Source of the DNA: Dyadobacter sp.
GTDB taxonomy: Bacteria > Bacteroidota > Bacteroidia > Cytophagales > Spirosomataceae
Length of the DNA: 64,000 bases
Reading direction: 5' to 3'
NCBI RefSeq assembly: GCF_017744695.1
Contig: NZ_JAGIAS010000013.1
Span: forward strand, 45,176-109,175
Shown here piece by piece: positions 28,000 through 36,365 of this stretch; the first letter of the stretch is position 1; each line of letters begins with the position of its first letter. The notes under the pieces are model-generated. The model was given only the letters and a program-made list of their open reading frames with translations. It was not told the origin of the DNA and searched no databases. Made by a program: the position numbers and the translations under genes.

Positions 28000-29346
28000 A
28001 TGATGAAGTGGGAACAATTGCTGTCGGCAAAACGCTGGGGCAGCGAAGACAAATACAATTCCGATCCAACCGAGGCCCGCTCGGAGTTTCAACGCGATTA
28101 CGACCGGCTGATCTTTTCCTCGCCCTTCCGCCGTTTGCAGAACAAAACGCAGGTATTCCCTCTTCCCGGAAGTATTTTCGTCCATAACCGGCTCACGCAT
28201 AGCCTCGAAGTGGCGAGTGTAGGCAAGTCGCTCGGACGGATGTTTTACAATCACCTGAAAACCGAAAATCACCAGATCGACGACGATCTGCCGCTAATCA
28301 GCGAGATCGGCAATATCGTGTCGGCCGCCTGTCTGGCACACGATCTGGGCAATCCCGCATTCGGGCATTCCGGCGAGGCCGCTATTTCGCACTACTTCAC
28401 GGATGGCGATGGTTTGAAATACCAAAGCGAAGTGAGCGAAGCGCAATGGGCCGACCTGACGCATTTCGAAGGGAACGCCAATGCAATCCGCATTCTCACA
28501 CACCCGTATGCAGGTAAGGGTTACGGCAGCTTCGCATTGACCTACTCCACTTTGGCCGCCATTGCCAAATATCCCTGCGAAGCGCTCGCCGGGCACAAAA
28601 AAGCCCATATTTACACCAAAAAATACGGCTTCTTTCAATCCGAGCAGGCTGGTTTTCAGAAAATCGCCGCGGAGCTTGGCCTGTCGCAGGTTTCGGAGTC
28701 GCCGGTGATATACAAAAGGCATCCGCTGGTGTATCTGGTGGAAGCTGCGGACGATATTTGTTACAATATCATCGACCTCGAAGATGCCCACCGGCTTAAA
28801 ATTCTTTCTTATCAGGAAGTGGAGGCGTTACTGCTTGCATTGTGCAACGATCCCCGGATGCCGGCACGCCTGGCGGATATCGAGGATGACGATGCCAAAA
28901 TAGGCCTGCTAAGGGCCAAATCGATCAGCACGCTGATCAATGCCTGCTCCGAATTGTTTGTCAATGAGCAGGAAACGATCCTGAACGGCGATTTCAATGC
29001 GAGCCTGATCGACCGCATTCCCGAACCACACCGCTCGGCAATGAAGGAAATTGCCCGGATCTCGGTGCAAAAAATCTACAATTACTCATCGGTAGTGCAG
29101 ATCGAAGTGGCAGGTTATAAAGTAATGGGCGGGTTGCTCGAAGAATTTGTACCCGCTTATCTCAATAATAACTCACATTATACCCGGAAACTGGTCGATC
29201 TGATCCCAAAGCAATTTATCACTACGAAAACAGACCCCTATTCCCGCATACAGACTGTCCTCGATTTCGTATCGGGCATGACCGACCTCTACGCAGTAGA
29301 ACTATTCCGTAAAATCAAAGGGATTTCATTTCCATCTATTTCGTAG
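28000..29346 (+). CDS. dgt: Deoxyguanosinetriphosphate triphosphohydrolase (dGTPase)
   Basis: 448 residues from the ATG at 28000 (MMKWEQLLSAKRWG; the next codon is also ATG). An HD-domain dGTPase: FQRDYDRLIFSSPFRRLQNKTQVFP, HNRLTHSLEVASVGKSLG, and the HD motif AACLAHDLGNPAFGHSGE. Later come HFEGNANAIRIL, PLVYLVEAADDICYNIIDLEDA, and a C-terminal helical region. The family hydrolyses dGTP to deoxyguanosine and tripolyphosphate, balancing dNTP pools and affecting phage and mutation resistance. It is not obviously in an operon. Confidence 0.92.
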   Translation: MMKWEQLLSAKRWGSEDKYNSDPTEARSEFQRDYDRLIFSSPFRRLQNKTQVFPLPGSIFVHNRLTHSLEVASVGKSLGRMFYNHLKTENHQIDDDLPLISEIGNIVSAACLAHDLGNPAFGHSGEAAISHYFTDGDGLKYQSEVSEAQWADLTHFEGNANAIRILTHPYAGKGYGSFALTYSTLAAIAKYPCEALAGHKKAHIYTKKYGFFQSEQAGFQKIAAELGLSQVSESPVIYKRHPLVYLVEAADDICYNIIDLEDAHRLKILSYQEVEALLLALCNDPRMPARLADIEDDDAKIGLLRAKSISTLINACSELFVNEQETILNGDFNASLIDRIPEPHRSAMKEIARISVQKIYNYSSVVQIEVAGYKVMGGLLEEFVPAYLNNNSHYTRKLVDLIPKQFITTKTDPYSRIQTVLDFVSGMTDLYAVELFRKIKGISFPSIS

Positions 29347-29455
29347 CAAAAACCGATTTATCACGGTAATACAGTGTCAAGCGTAAAAATAGTTCGTTCT
29401 CAAAAGTTTTATGTAAATTGATGTTCGAATTAAACCCCCGCAACCACCTGTATCT

Positions 29456-30577
29456 ATGCAAATTGAACAATTTGTCTATTCAGATAGCCCGGCTGAGATC
29501 CCGTTCTCGTTTTCCCCGCAGTTGCTGTTTATTTTCGGTGACCGGGAACTGCTTGAAACTACGGGCATTTCGTATCAGCTCGCGTCGCAATATCCCGGCG
29601 CCGTGTTTTCCGGATGCTCTACTGCCGGGGAAATCGCCAATGAGTCGGTAAGGGATCATAGTATCATTGTTACAGGCATAGCTTTCGAGGCAGTTGCTAT
29701 CAAAAGTTCCAAAATCAGCCTTGATGATATCGATTTCGACAGTTCGGAAGCCGGGAAACAGCTCGTTTCCCAACTTCCCGCCGAAGGGCTGAAACACGTT
29801 TTTGTGGTTTCCGACGGTTTGAAAGTCAATGGTACCGACCTGGTGACGGGCATGACGGAGGGATTGACAGACGGCGCTACGATCACCGGCGGATTGGCTG
29901 GCGACGGCTCGCATTTTGCCCGTACGATAATTATCGAACCCGATGGAAAAATCGCAACGGAAAGTGTGGCAGCGATCGGCTTTTATGGTGAAAAACTTTC
30001 GATCGGATACGGTTCGCGCGGCGGCTGGGACAGCTTCGGGCTCGACAGGCGCGTAACGCGATCCAAGGACAATATTCTTTACGAAATCGACGGCGAGCCG
30101 GCCCTCGATCTCTATAAATCATTCCTGGGTGATAAGGCAAAGGAGCTACCGGCGTCGGGGCTGCTGTTTCCGCTGAGTATGCGCGACAATGAGGACCGCG
30201 CACCGGTGGTACGCACGATCCTGGGGATCAATGAAGACGAAAAGAGCCTGACATTCGCGGGAGACATTCCGGAGGGCTCGTTTGTGAGATTAATGAAAGC
30301 CAACAACGACCGGCTGATCAACGGTGCCGAAGAGGCCGCCCAGGAAGCCGCGCGGGGCCTGGATAGCCATGCCGAATTTGCAATTCTGGTCAGCTGCGTC
30401 GGCCGTAAACTGGTATTGAAACAAATGGTGGAAGAAGAGGTAGAATCCGTCTCCGAAGTGCTGGAAGGCCCGGTTATGACAGGGTTTTACTCCTATGGTG
30501 AACTGGCGCCATTCAACCGGGATTCGTTGTGCGAGCTACACAACCAAACCATGACCATTACCACTTTCCGCGAATAA
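29456..30577 (+). CDS. FIST-domain sensor protein
   Basis: A 373-residue cytoplasmic protein with FIST N (about 25-215) and FIST C (about 220-355) domains: FSGCSTAGEIANESV, HVFVVSDGLKVNGTDLV, TGGLAGDGSHF, the FIST-C start EPALDLYKSFLG, and FYSYGELAPF near the end. FIST domains are predicted small-ligand (amino acid) sensors linked to signal transduction. It is followed after 3 bases by a histidine kinase gene, so the two are translationally linked. FIST probably supplies the sensory input to the kinase. Confidence 0.88.
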   Translation: MQIEQFVYSDSPAEIPFSFSPQLLFIFGDRELLETTGISYQLASQYPGAVFSGCSTAGEIANESVRDHSIIVTGIAFEAVAIKSSKISLDDIDFDSSEAGKQLVSQLPAEGLKHVFVVSDGLKVNGTDLVTGMTEGLTDGATITGGLAGDGSHFARTIIIEPDGKIATESVAAIGFYGEKLSIGYGSRGGWDSFGLDRRVTRSKDNILYEIDGEPALDLYKSFLGDKAKELPASGLLFPLSMRDNEDRAPVVRTILGINEDEKSLTFAGDIPEGSFVRLMKANNDRLINGAEEAAQEAARGLDSHAEFAILVSCVGRKLVLKQMVEEEVESVSEVLEGPVMTGFYSYGELAPFNRDSLCELHNQTMTITTFRE

Positions 30578-30580
30578 CCG

Positions 30581-31909
30581 ATGCAAACGCTTGAACTAAC
30601 CGAAACCAATTATCACCGGCTCTTGAAACGACAAATCAGGAAATCACTCCCTCCTGATCTTGCCGAACACCCCGATATTCAAGACTTTCTGATGGCCGTA
30701 AATCAGGCCTATACCGAATACCAGGACGATCTGACGCGGATGGAACTGATATTGGAACAAAGCTCGGGTGAGCTTTTCAAAGCCAATCGCGAGCTGAGCC
30801 GCATTGCACAGGAAAAAACGGAAGAAGCCGCCCTCACCAGCAAACGGCTGGAAGAAGTCGTGGGCAGCATTTCGGAGGTGCTGGTGCAGCTGGACCATGA
30901 AGGCAATTTCACCTATCTCAACCAGGCTTGGGAAAGCATCACAGGCTTCCCCGTGGCGGCTAGCCTGGGCCAGCCTTTTGCAGGCTTTCTCGCTCCGCTT
31001 GAATCCAGGGAAAAGTTGATTGAAATACTCAAAAATGAAACCCAGGGAAAGGAAGAAACCCTGCGCATTTTCACGGCCGACGGGCAGGAAAAATGGCTGG
31101 GCGTTTCACTAAGCCCCTATTATGCCAATGGCGGGCACATCGGCTTCACCGGCACACTCTCGGACGTAACCGCGCGCGTAACGGCCGAAACGAAGCTAAA
31201 ATCCTATACCCACGACCTGGAACGTATCAATGCGGAGCTCGACCAGTTTGCCTACGTCGTGAGCCACGACCTGAAAGCGCCGCTACGGGCGATCAACAAC
31301 CTTTCGGAATGGATCGAAGAGGATATTGCCGATATGCTCGAAGGCGAAACCAAAGATCAGTTCAGGCTCCTGCGCGGGCGCGTGCACCGGATGGAGAACC
31401 TGATCAACGGTATCTTGTCCTATTCACGCGCGGGACGGATCAAAACCGTGAAGGAGAAGTTCCAGATAAGAAGCCTGGTAGACGAGCTCTGTGAATCATT
31501 CAGTACCAAAAAACCACTTTCATTCCATATCGAAGGCGACCCGGGTACGGAGATCGAGGCGGAGAAAATTGCATTGACGCAAATCCTCCAGAACCTGATT
31601 TCAAACGGGATCAAATACAACGATAAAGCGGAAATCCATATCACCATCGGCTGGAAAGACCTCGGCAACCAGTTCGAGTTTTATGTAGGCGATAACGGCC
31701 CGGGTATCAGCCCCGAGTTCCACGAGCGGATATTCGTAATTTTCCAGACCCTGCAAGCCCGCGACGAGGTGGAAAGTACCGGTGTCGGCCTCGCGATTGT
31801 AAAGAAAATTCTGGACGAAAAGCACAGCAAAATAAGGATCGAAACAGCCATGAGGGAAGGAACAACATTCCTTTTTACCTGGCCCAAAAACGAAGCAAAA
31901 GACATCTAA
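30581..31909 (+). CDS. PAS-domain sensor histidine kinase (cytoplasmic)
   Basis: 442 residues with no membrane segment. Order: an N-terminal helical region (1-60), a coiled coil (60-95), a PAS domain (about 95-205; VLVQLDHEGNFTYLNQAWE, TGFP), a HisKA dimerisation helix with phospho-acceptor His229 in YVVSHDLKAPLRAINN, and an HATPase domain with NLISNGIKYND, DNGPGISPE and VGLAIVKKI. The kinase core resembles those of phytochrome-like kinases partnered with single-domain regulators. It is encoded between the FIST sensor and a single-domain response regulator, its probable partner. Confidence 0.9.
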   Translation: MQTLELTETNYHRLLKRQIRKSLPPDLAEHPDIQDFLMAVNQAYTEYQDDLTRMELILEQSSGELFKANRELSRIAQEKTEEAALTSKRLEEVVGSISEVLVQLDHEGNFTYLNQAWESITGFPVAASLGQPFAGFLAPLESREKLIEILKNETQGKEETLRIFTADGQEKWLGVSLSPYYANGGHIGFTGTLSDVTARVTAETKLKSYTHDLERINAELDQFAYVVSHDLKAPLRAINNLSEWIEEDIADMLEGETKDQFRLLRGRVHRMENLINGILSYSRAGRIKTVKEKFQIRSLVDELCESFSTKKPLSFHIEGDPGTEIEAEKIALTQILQNLISNGIKYNDKAEIHITIGWKDLGNQFEFYVGDNGPGISPEFHERIFVIFQTLQARDEVESTGVGLAIVKKILDEKHSKIRIETAMREGTTFLFTWPKNEAKDI

Positions 31910-31952
31910 CCATGTCGGATAACCCATTTTAACTACTATTCAATTAAAAAAA

Positions 31953-32384
31953 ATGTCCTTTACCACTCCTGTCCCGATGACCATACTCCTCGTAGAAGAT
32001 GACGAAGTTGATGTGATGAATGTCAAGCGGGCATTCAAGAAGAACAATATATCCAACCAGCTCGTTGTCGCATCCAACGGCATTGAAGCATTGGCGTTGC
32101 TCCGCTCCGAAACTTTGGAATATCCCAGACCCAAAATCGTATTGCTGGACCTTAACATGCCCAAAATGGGCGGTATCGAGTTTCTGAAAGAGATCAGGCA
32201 AGACCCGTCGCTGAGCTCGCTGTCTGTTTTCGTAATGACCACTTCCAATGAAGACAGCGACAAGATCGAAGCATTTAACCTGAACGTTGCCGGGTATATT
32301 CTCAAACCGTTGTCGATGGACCGGTTTATTGCGGCTGTATCGACGCTGAACAGCTATTGGACACTCTGCGAATATCCTCAGTAG
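31953..32384 (+). CDS. Single-domain response regulator (Rcp1-like)
   Basis: A 143-residue stand-alone receiver: acidic pair in ILLVEDDEVD, phospho-acceptor Asp66 in VLLDLNMPKMGG, FVMTTSNEDSDK and the conserved Lys in GYILKPLSM. There is no output domain, as in Rcp1-type partners of phytochrome-like kinases. It lies 43 bases after the PAS kinase and 29 before the hybrid kinase. It probably relays phosphate between the two kinases or acts by protein binding. Confidence 0.9.
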   Translation: MSFTTPVPMTILLVEDDEVDVMNVKRAFKKNNISNQLVVASNGIEALALLRSETLEYPRPKIVLLDLNMPKMGGIEFLKEIRQDPSLSSLSVFVMTTSNEDSDKIEAFNLNVAGYILKPLSMDRFIAAVSTLNSYWTLCEYPQ

Positions 32385-32413
32385 GATTCACTCATCACTA
32401 TTAGCCGTCATTT

Positions 32414-34417
32414 ATGCCCCCTCTATCCATCCTCCTTGTCGAAGACGACGATATCGACGCTATGAAACTGAGCCGTGCCATCAGCAGGGCGCAAGTGGAA
32501 ATAGGGGAGGTTAGAATATGCAAATACGCCGAAGAGGCGCTTCAGATGCTTGATGCCTGGACGCCCGGCTGTATTTTCCTCGACTATCAGCTACCCAAAA
32601 CCAACGGGTTGGAGCTGCTGAAAACCGTTAAGGAACGCGCGCCGCATCTGCCCGTGATCATTCTTACGTCCCATGGCGACGAACGCCTTGCCGTTGAAAT
32701 GATGAAGGCGGGCGCGCTGGATTATTTTCCCAAATCGGAAGTTACTCCCGAAAAACTGACGAAAGCCTTCCATACCATGAGCCAGATGCTAGAAATGGAA
32801 AAAGGCAGGGAGGTAGCGGAGCACGAATTAGCTGAAAAAGAAGAGTTTATCAACAAAGTAGCGCTTCTTTCCCCTAATATCATTTACGTAATCGATATCG
32901 AGAAATGGACCAACATTTTCCATAACAAACAGATTTGGAAAATATTGGGTTACTCGGAATGCGAAGTGGAGACCGACACACGAAAAGGCCTGGCGCGGAT
33001 TATCAACGAGCAGGACCAGCATACTTTCCGTGAGCATTACAATCATATGCGGTACCGGGTAAAAGATGCGGAAGTGGTGGAAAAGGAATTCAGGCTGAAA
33101 CACAAGGATGGCTCGGAGATCTGGATCATCACGCGTGAAGTGCCTTTTAAAAGAAATGCAAGAGGGCGCGTCCAGGAAGTACTCGGCACGGCGATCGACA
33201 TTACTGCACGCAAAATAGCCGAACGGGAGCTGATCCAGGCTAAAAAGGATGCCGAGGAAGCAACGCGAATCAAATCGGACTTCCTTTCGACCATGAGCCA
33301 CGAGATCCGCACACCGATGAATGCGATCATTGGATTTACCGACCTGCTACTCTTGAGCGGCTTTACGGGGGAAGAGCAGCAGCATTTGAAAACAATCAAA
33401 TACTCAGCTGATAATCTGCTGGTTATACTAAATGACATTCTCGACTTTTCCAAAATTGAAGCCGGGAAGTTCGGGCTTGAAAGCTTTGAGTTCGACTTGC
33501 GTGAGAAGCTGGGCTACCTGATGAAAACTTTTGAAATCCGGGCCCGGGAAAAATCCATCGACTTTACATTTGATTGCAGCAGCGAAGTACCTCAAATCGT
33601 CATGGGCGACCCGTACCGTCTCAATCAGATCATGGTTAACCTGATCGGCAATGCCATCAAATTCACCGAGGAAGATGGTTTTGTGAAGGTTTCCGTGCAG
33701 CTCGCCCACGACCACGGCGACAATATCGATCTCAAAATAGCTGTGTCCGACTCGGGAATAGGCATTTCGGCCGACAAACTGAATGTCATTTTCGACAGTT
33801 TCTCACAAGCCCATAATAATAATGCCGCACGTAATTTCGGGGGTACCGGGCTCGGTTTGAGCATTACCCGAAAAATCACCGAACTGATGAACGGGTCTAT
33901 CTCTGCGAGCAGCACACTCGGTGAGGGTAGTACATTCACCGTGGTGCTGAACTTCGTTAAGGGGAGCACTTCTTATGAGGAAGAAAAAACCGACGCTCCT
34001 GCCACATTATCATTGAAAGGCTACCGCATCCTGGCCGCTGAGGACATCCTGGCAAATCAGATCCTGCTCAAACATCTGCTCAACAAGTGGGATGCGGAGT
34101 TTGTCATCTGCGCTAACGGAAAAGAAGTGCTCCATGCCCTCGAAACCGCCGATTTCGACCTGATTTTAATGGATATTCAAATGCCTGTCATGGATGGTGT
34201 AACGGCTATGAAAAAAATCCAGAGCTCTTACCCCAGGCATCGGCACGTTCCGGTAATCGCCCTCACAGCGGACACGTTCGCGGAAAAAACACCTGAAATA
34301 GCAGCCTGCAATTTCAGCGGATTTGTGACAAAGCCTTTCAAAGCTGAGGAATTGATCCGGGTAATCAGTAAGCATTTGAACGTAAAAACCCAGCCTACGC
34401 AAGCGGCACTTAGCTGA
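32414..34417 (+). CDS. Hybrid histidine kinase (REC-PAS-HisKA-HATPase-REC)
   Basis: 667 residues. N-terminal receiver 1-125 with Asp57 in CIFLDYQLPKTNG. A PAS/PAC domain lies at about 145-270 (IIYVIDIEKWTNIFHNKQ, GTAIDITARKIAE). HisKA has His296 in FLSTMSHEIRTPMNA. The HATPase spans 395-515 (NLIGNAIKFTE, DSGIGI, GTGLGLSI). The C-terminal receiver has Asp587 in DLILMDIQMPVMDG and ends in GFVTKPFKAEEL. Having receivers at both ends suits a phosphorelay hub that takes input from the upstream kinase. No DNA-binding domain is present, so the final output is encoded elsewhere. Confidence 0.92.
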   Translation: MPPLSILLVEDDDIDAMKLSRAISRAQVEIGEVRICKYAEEALQMLDAWTPGCIFLDYQLPKTNGLELLKTVKERAPHLPVIILTSHGDERLAVEMMKAGALDYFPKSEVTPEKLTKAFHTMSQMLEMEKGREVAEHELAEKEEFINKVALLSPNIIYVIDIEKWTNIFHNKQIWKILGYSECEVETDTRKGLARIINEQDQHTFREHYNHMRYRVKDAEVVEKEFRLKHKDGSEIWIITREVPFKRNARGRVQEVLGTAIDITARKIAERELIQAKKDAEEATRIKSDFLSTMSHEIRTPMNAIIGFTDLLLLSGFTGEEQQHLKTIKYSADNLLVILNDILDFSKIEAGKFGLESFEFDLREKLGYLMKTFEIRAREKSIDFTFDCSSEVPQIVMGDPYRLNQIMVNLIGNAIKFTEEDGFVKVSVQLAHDHGDNIDLKIAVSDSGIGISADKLNVIFDSFSQAHNNNAARNFGGTGLGLSITRKITELMNGSISASSTLGEGSTFTVVLNFVKGSTSYEEEKTDAPATLSLKGYRILAAEDILANQILLKHLLNKWDAEFVICANGKEVLHALETADFDLILMDIQMPVMDGVTAMKKIQSSYPRHRHVPVIALTADTFAEKTPEIAACNFSGFVTKPFKAEELIRVISKHLNVKTQPTQAALS

Positions 34418-34491
34418 GGATCTCTAATCTTTTTTTTACCAACAACTATCTTTCGCACAAGCGGTGACCCAGTAGATAAATCCCAAACTGA

Positions 34492-34499
34492 TATATTTG
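34492..34499 (+). promoter_or_regulatory. Putative -7 promoter box, upstream copy
   Basis: TATATTTG, a perfect TAnnTTTG match, lies 83 bases before the first small gene. Transcription from here would read through the palindromic operator-like sites at 34519-34557. Confidence 0.4.
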
Positions 34500-34518
34500 T
34501 AAAATTCGTAATATCAGT

Positions 34519-34557
34519 TTCTACAAAGCCATCGATTCTTTGTAGAGTAATCTACAA
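34519..34557. promoter_or_regulatory. Operator-like triple half-site before the first small gene
   Basis: TTGTAGA-GTAA-TCTACAA (34540-34557) is a perfect 7-base palindrome with a 4-base spacer. A third half-site, TCTACAAAG (from 34519), pairs alternatively with CTTTGTAGA. The same TTGTAGA-N4-TCTACAA occurs before the next small gene. The site ends 5 bases before a perfect TATATTTG -7 box, so a bound protein would cover the -33 region, suggesting repression. Confidence 0.65.
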
Positions 34558-34561
34558 GATA

Positions 34562-34569
34562 TATATTTG
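34562..34569 (+). promoter_or_regulatory. Putative -7 promoter box, proximal copy
   Basis: TATATTTG, 6 bases before the ATG at 34575. With TTTG at 34539-34542 as the -33 box, the spacing is about 19-20 bases, as expected. Transcription from here would give an almost leaderless message. Confidence 0.5.
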
Positions 34570-34574
34570 CAACG

Positions 34575-34781
34575 ATGAAGTTCTCTTCAATCCCTGAGGC
34601 ATTCGATTGGTGGTTAAAAAATGAGTACCCAAATCTACCAGCGGACCTAAAAAAGGGGAAGCCTGTTTCTGCATGGCGTGATTACACGCATGGCGGCGGT
34701 GTTTCAGAGAAGCGAATGAGAGAGATTTTGATTGAATTTGGCAAATTCAAAATCGAAACAATTATCATCCGCGAGCCTTAA
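34575..34781 (+). CDS. Small orphan protein, 68 aa
   Basis: A 68-residue, basic, soluble protein with no recognised family. It contains FDWWLKNEYPNLP, a Lys-rich turn (LKKGKPVSAWRDYTHGGG) and a helix (SEKRMREILIEFGKF). The layout could be a small winged-helix or nucleic-acid-binding fold, but this is a guess. It is supported as a gene by the promoter boxes and operator-like palindrome directly upstream. It shares that operator motif with the next small gene. Base composition is more AT-rich than the flanking genes, hinting at acquired DNA. Confidence 0.55.
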   Translation: MKFSSIPEAFDWWLKNEYPNLPADLKKGKPVSAWRDYTHGGGVSEKRMREILIEFGKFKIETIIIREP

Positions 34782-34804
34782 CCGGCTTTTTATTTGCACA
34801 GAAT

Positions 34805-34822
34805 TTGTAGAACACTCTACAA
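34805..34822. promoter_or_regulatory. Second copy of the TTGTAGA-N4-TCTACAA site
   Basis: TTGTAGA-ACAC-TCTACAA: both 7-base arms are identical to the site at 34540, while the spacer differs. Conservation of arms but not spacer is what a protein-binding operator shows. It lies 30 bases before the ATG of the second small gene. Confidence 0.65.
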
Positions 34823-34851
34823 GATCTCTTATTTAAACTATACTTACAGCT

Positions 34852-35061
34852 ATGAACGCACTACAAAACGAACACGAAATCATTAAAGCATTCTTCCAAA
34901 CCGACAGTGCGAGCGAAATAATCAACTCGTTGACCTTCATGACGGAAAGTCTTTTATGCACTGAAAATATGGAGCATATGAGTCTCGAAATGCGGATGCA
35001 TATCGTCAACCAAAATCGGGTAATAAACCAGATCTCGCAGTTGGGTGAAAATTATAGGTGA
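34852..35061 (+). CDS. Small orphan protein, 69 aa
   Basis: A 69-residue acidic, probably all-helical protein with many Met and Asn residues (EIIKAFFQTDSASEIINSL, MEHMSLEMRMHIVNQ). No family is recognised. It follows a copy of the shared palindromic site, and a terminator-like hairpin follows it, so it looks like a separate controlled transcript. Its acidic character next to a basic neighbour would fit two interacting partners, but there is no further evidence for that. Confidence 0.55.
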   Translation: MNALQNEHEIIKAFFQTDSASEIINSLTFMTESLLCTENMEHMSLEMRMHIVNQNRVINQISQLGENYR

Positions 35062-35079
35062 TGGTAACGATAGATATTC

Positions 35080-35107
35080 AGGAGGCTCCGGATGGGGCCG
35101 CCTTTAT
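35080..35107 (+). terminator. Probable intrinsic terminator after the 69-aa gene
   Basis: AGGAGGCTCC and GGGGCCGCCT pair around GGAT, with one internal mismatch and one G-T pair, and are followed by a short T stretch. It separates the small-gene unit from the convergent ATPase gene. Confidence 0.5.
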
Positions 35108-35119
35108 ACAAACACGATA

Positions 35120-36280
35120 CTAAACACCCCGTTTCAATAACTCAAACCAATTCAAAACGGTGATCCCATTCGAGCGCTCCTCGATTTGGTTTCCCGCGTA
35201 GGCAATGTAACCCGTTGTCGCGCCGCTCAGTTTGTTCCAGTAGATGATATTGCCAAAAAACTCATTGTTAACGGTTTTGCCGGCTTTAATCTCAACCGGG
35301 ATCAGGGAGAGGCCGTTATCAATAACAATATCAACTTCATGTCCGGTCTTATCCCGCCAATAGTAAAGGTTGACGGGCTTACCTGCATTGGTCCGTTGCT
35401 TCACAAGCTCGGTTACTACCAATGATTCAAATAAAGCGCCTCTTAACGGATGAAACGGCAGTTGTTCGGCCTGAGAGATACCAAGTAAGGAACAAACCAG
35501 TCCTGTATCATAAAAGTAGACCTTGGGCCGCTTAATGAGGGTCTTATTAAAATTCTTGTAGTGCGGGCGCAGGAGATAAATAATAAAACTGCTTTCCAGA
35601 ACGCCAATCCACGACTGTACAGTTTTTGTATCCACACCTGTATCGACGGCGAGTGAGGTCAGGTTTAGTTCCTGACCGTTCCGGCCAGCAAGCAACCTGA
35701 TAAACCTTTCGAAAACGATGAGGTCGGTAATGTTTTTGATTTGCCGCACGTCCCGGTCAATGTAAGTACGCAGATAGTCAGGAAACCAGTCTTCCGGCGG
35801 GATTCCGGGTTCATAAATAGGAGGATACAGACCTTTAAATATAATCTGATTTTCATCCGGCACATTATTCCCCTTGTCATAAAGCTCTTCCGTACTGAAC
35901 GGCAGCAGGTTAAGAATGGCGACACGGCCGGCCAGGGTTTGCGAGATATTTTGCTGCAACAGGAAATTATTGGAACCTGTCAGTATGAAGCGTCCGGATT
36001 CGGGCGATTCGTCCAATACTTCCTGTAAATAGGAAAACAATTCCGGCGCTCTCTGCACCTCATCAAAAATCGCACCGGATTGATACCTCGATAGAAAGCC
36101 GCGTGGATCTTCCAGCGCAAAGCGCCGAACGTCCGGATTTTCCAGGGATAGGTAAGCTTTCCCTGGAAATAGCGATTTCGCCAGGGTAGTTTTGCCGGAT
36201 TGACGAGGCCCGGTAACAGCCACTGATTTAAATGTGGCAGCGAGCTGCCCGATTTTTGACGCTGCAAGTCTTGCTATCAT
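35120..36280 (-). CDS. ATP-binding protein of the AAA/DUF4143 family
   Basis: A 386-residue protein with an N-terminal ATPase domain (Walker A VTGPRQSGKTTLAKSLF, Walker B SGAIFDEVQRAPELFSYL, sensor RFILTGSNNFLL). A C-terminal DUF4143 domain follows (LAVDTGVDTKTVQSWIGVLE, YFYDTGLVCSLLGI, then a nuclease-like stretch GHEVDIVIDNGLSLIPVEIKAGKT). That stretch resembles a PD-(D/E)XK core. The family is abundant in Bacteroidota and often mobile; its role is unknown. It is preceded by a perfect 22-base inverted repeat and stands apart from the repair operon. Confidence 0.85.
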   Translation of the reverse strand: MIARLAASKIGQLAATFKSVAVTGPRQSGKTTLAKSLFPGKAYLSLENPDVRRFALEDPRGFLSRYQSGAIFDEVQRAPELFSYLQEVLDESPESGRFILTGSNNFLLQQNISQTLAGRVAILNLLPFSTEELYDKGNNVPDENQIIFKGLYPPIYEPGIPPEDWFPDYLRTYIDRDVRQIKNITDLIVFERFIRLLAGRNGQELNLTSLAVDTGVDTKTVQSWIGVLESSFIIYLLRPHYKNFNKTLIKRPKVYFYDTGLVCSLLGISQAEQLPFHPLRGALFESLVVTELVKQRTNAGKPVNLYYWRDKTGHEVDIVIDNGLSLIPVEIKAGKTVNNEFFGNIIYWNKLSGATTGYIAYAGNQIEERSNGITVLNWFELLKRGV

Positions 36281-36295
36281 ACATCAAAAATAAGT

Positions 36296-36340
36296 AAAAC
36301 CGGAAAAATATGGAATCTGATTCCATATTTTTCCGGTTTT
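36296..36340. repeat. Perfect 22-bp inverted repeat before the DUF4143 ATPase gene
   Basis: The arms at 36296-36317 and 36319-36340 are exact reverse complements with one base between them (AAAACCGGAAAAATATGG at the outer left). It lies between the stop of the phosphoesterase gene and the ATPase start. On the minus strand a T-rich tract follows, so it may be the terminator of the repair operon. The unusual length and perfection would also suit an operator. Confidence 0.8.
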
Positions 36341-36365
36341 AACATAACATGCTATCAATCAATCC

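Noticed and set aside
32414..34417. Possible anti-phage or defence role for the hybrid kinase cassette
   Set aside because: All parts are ordinary phosphorelay domains with no effector.
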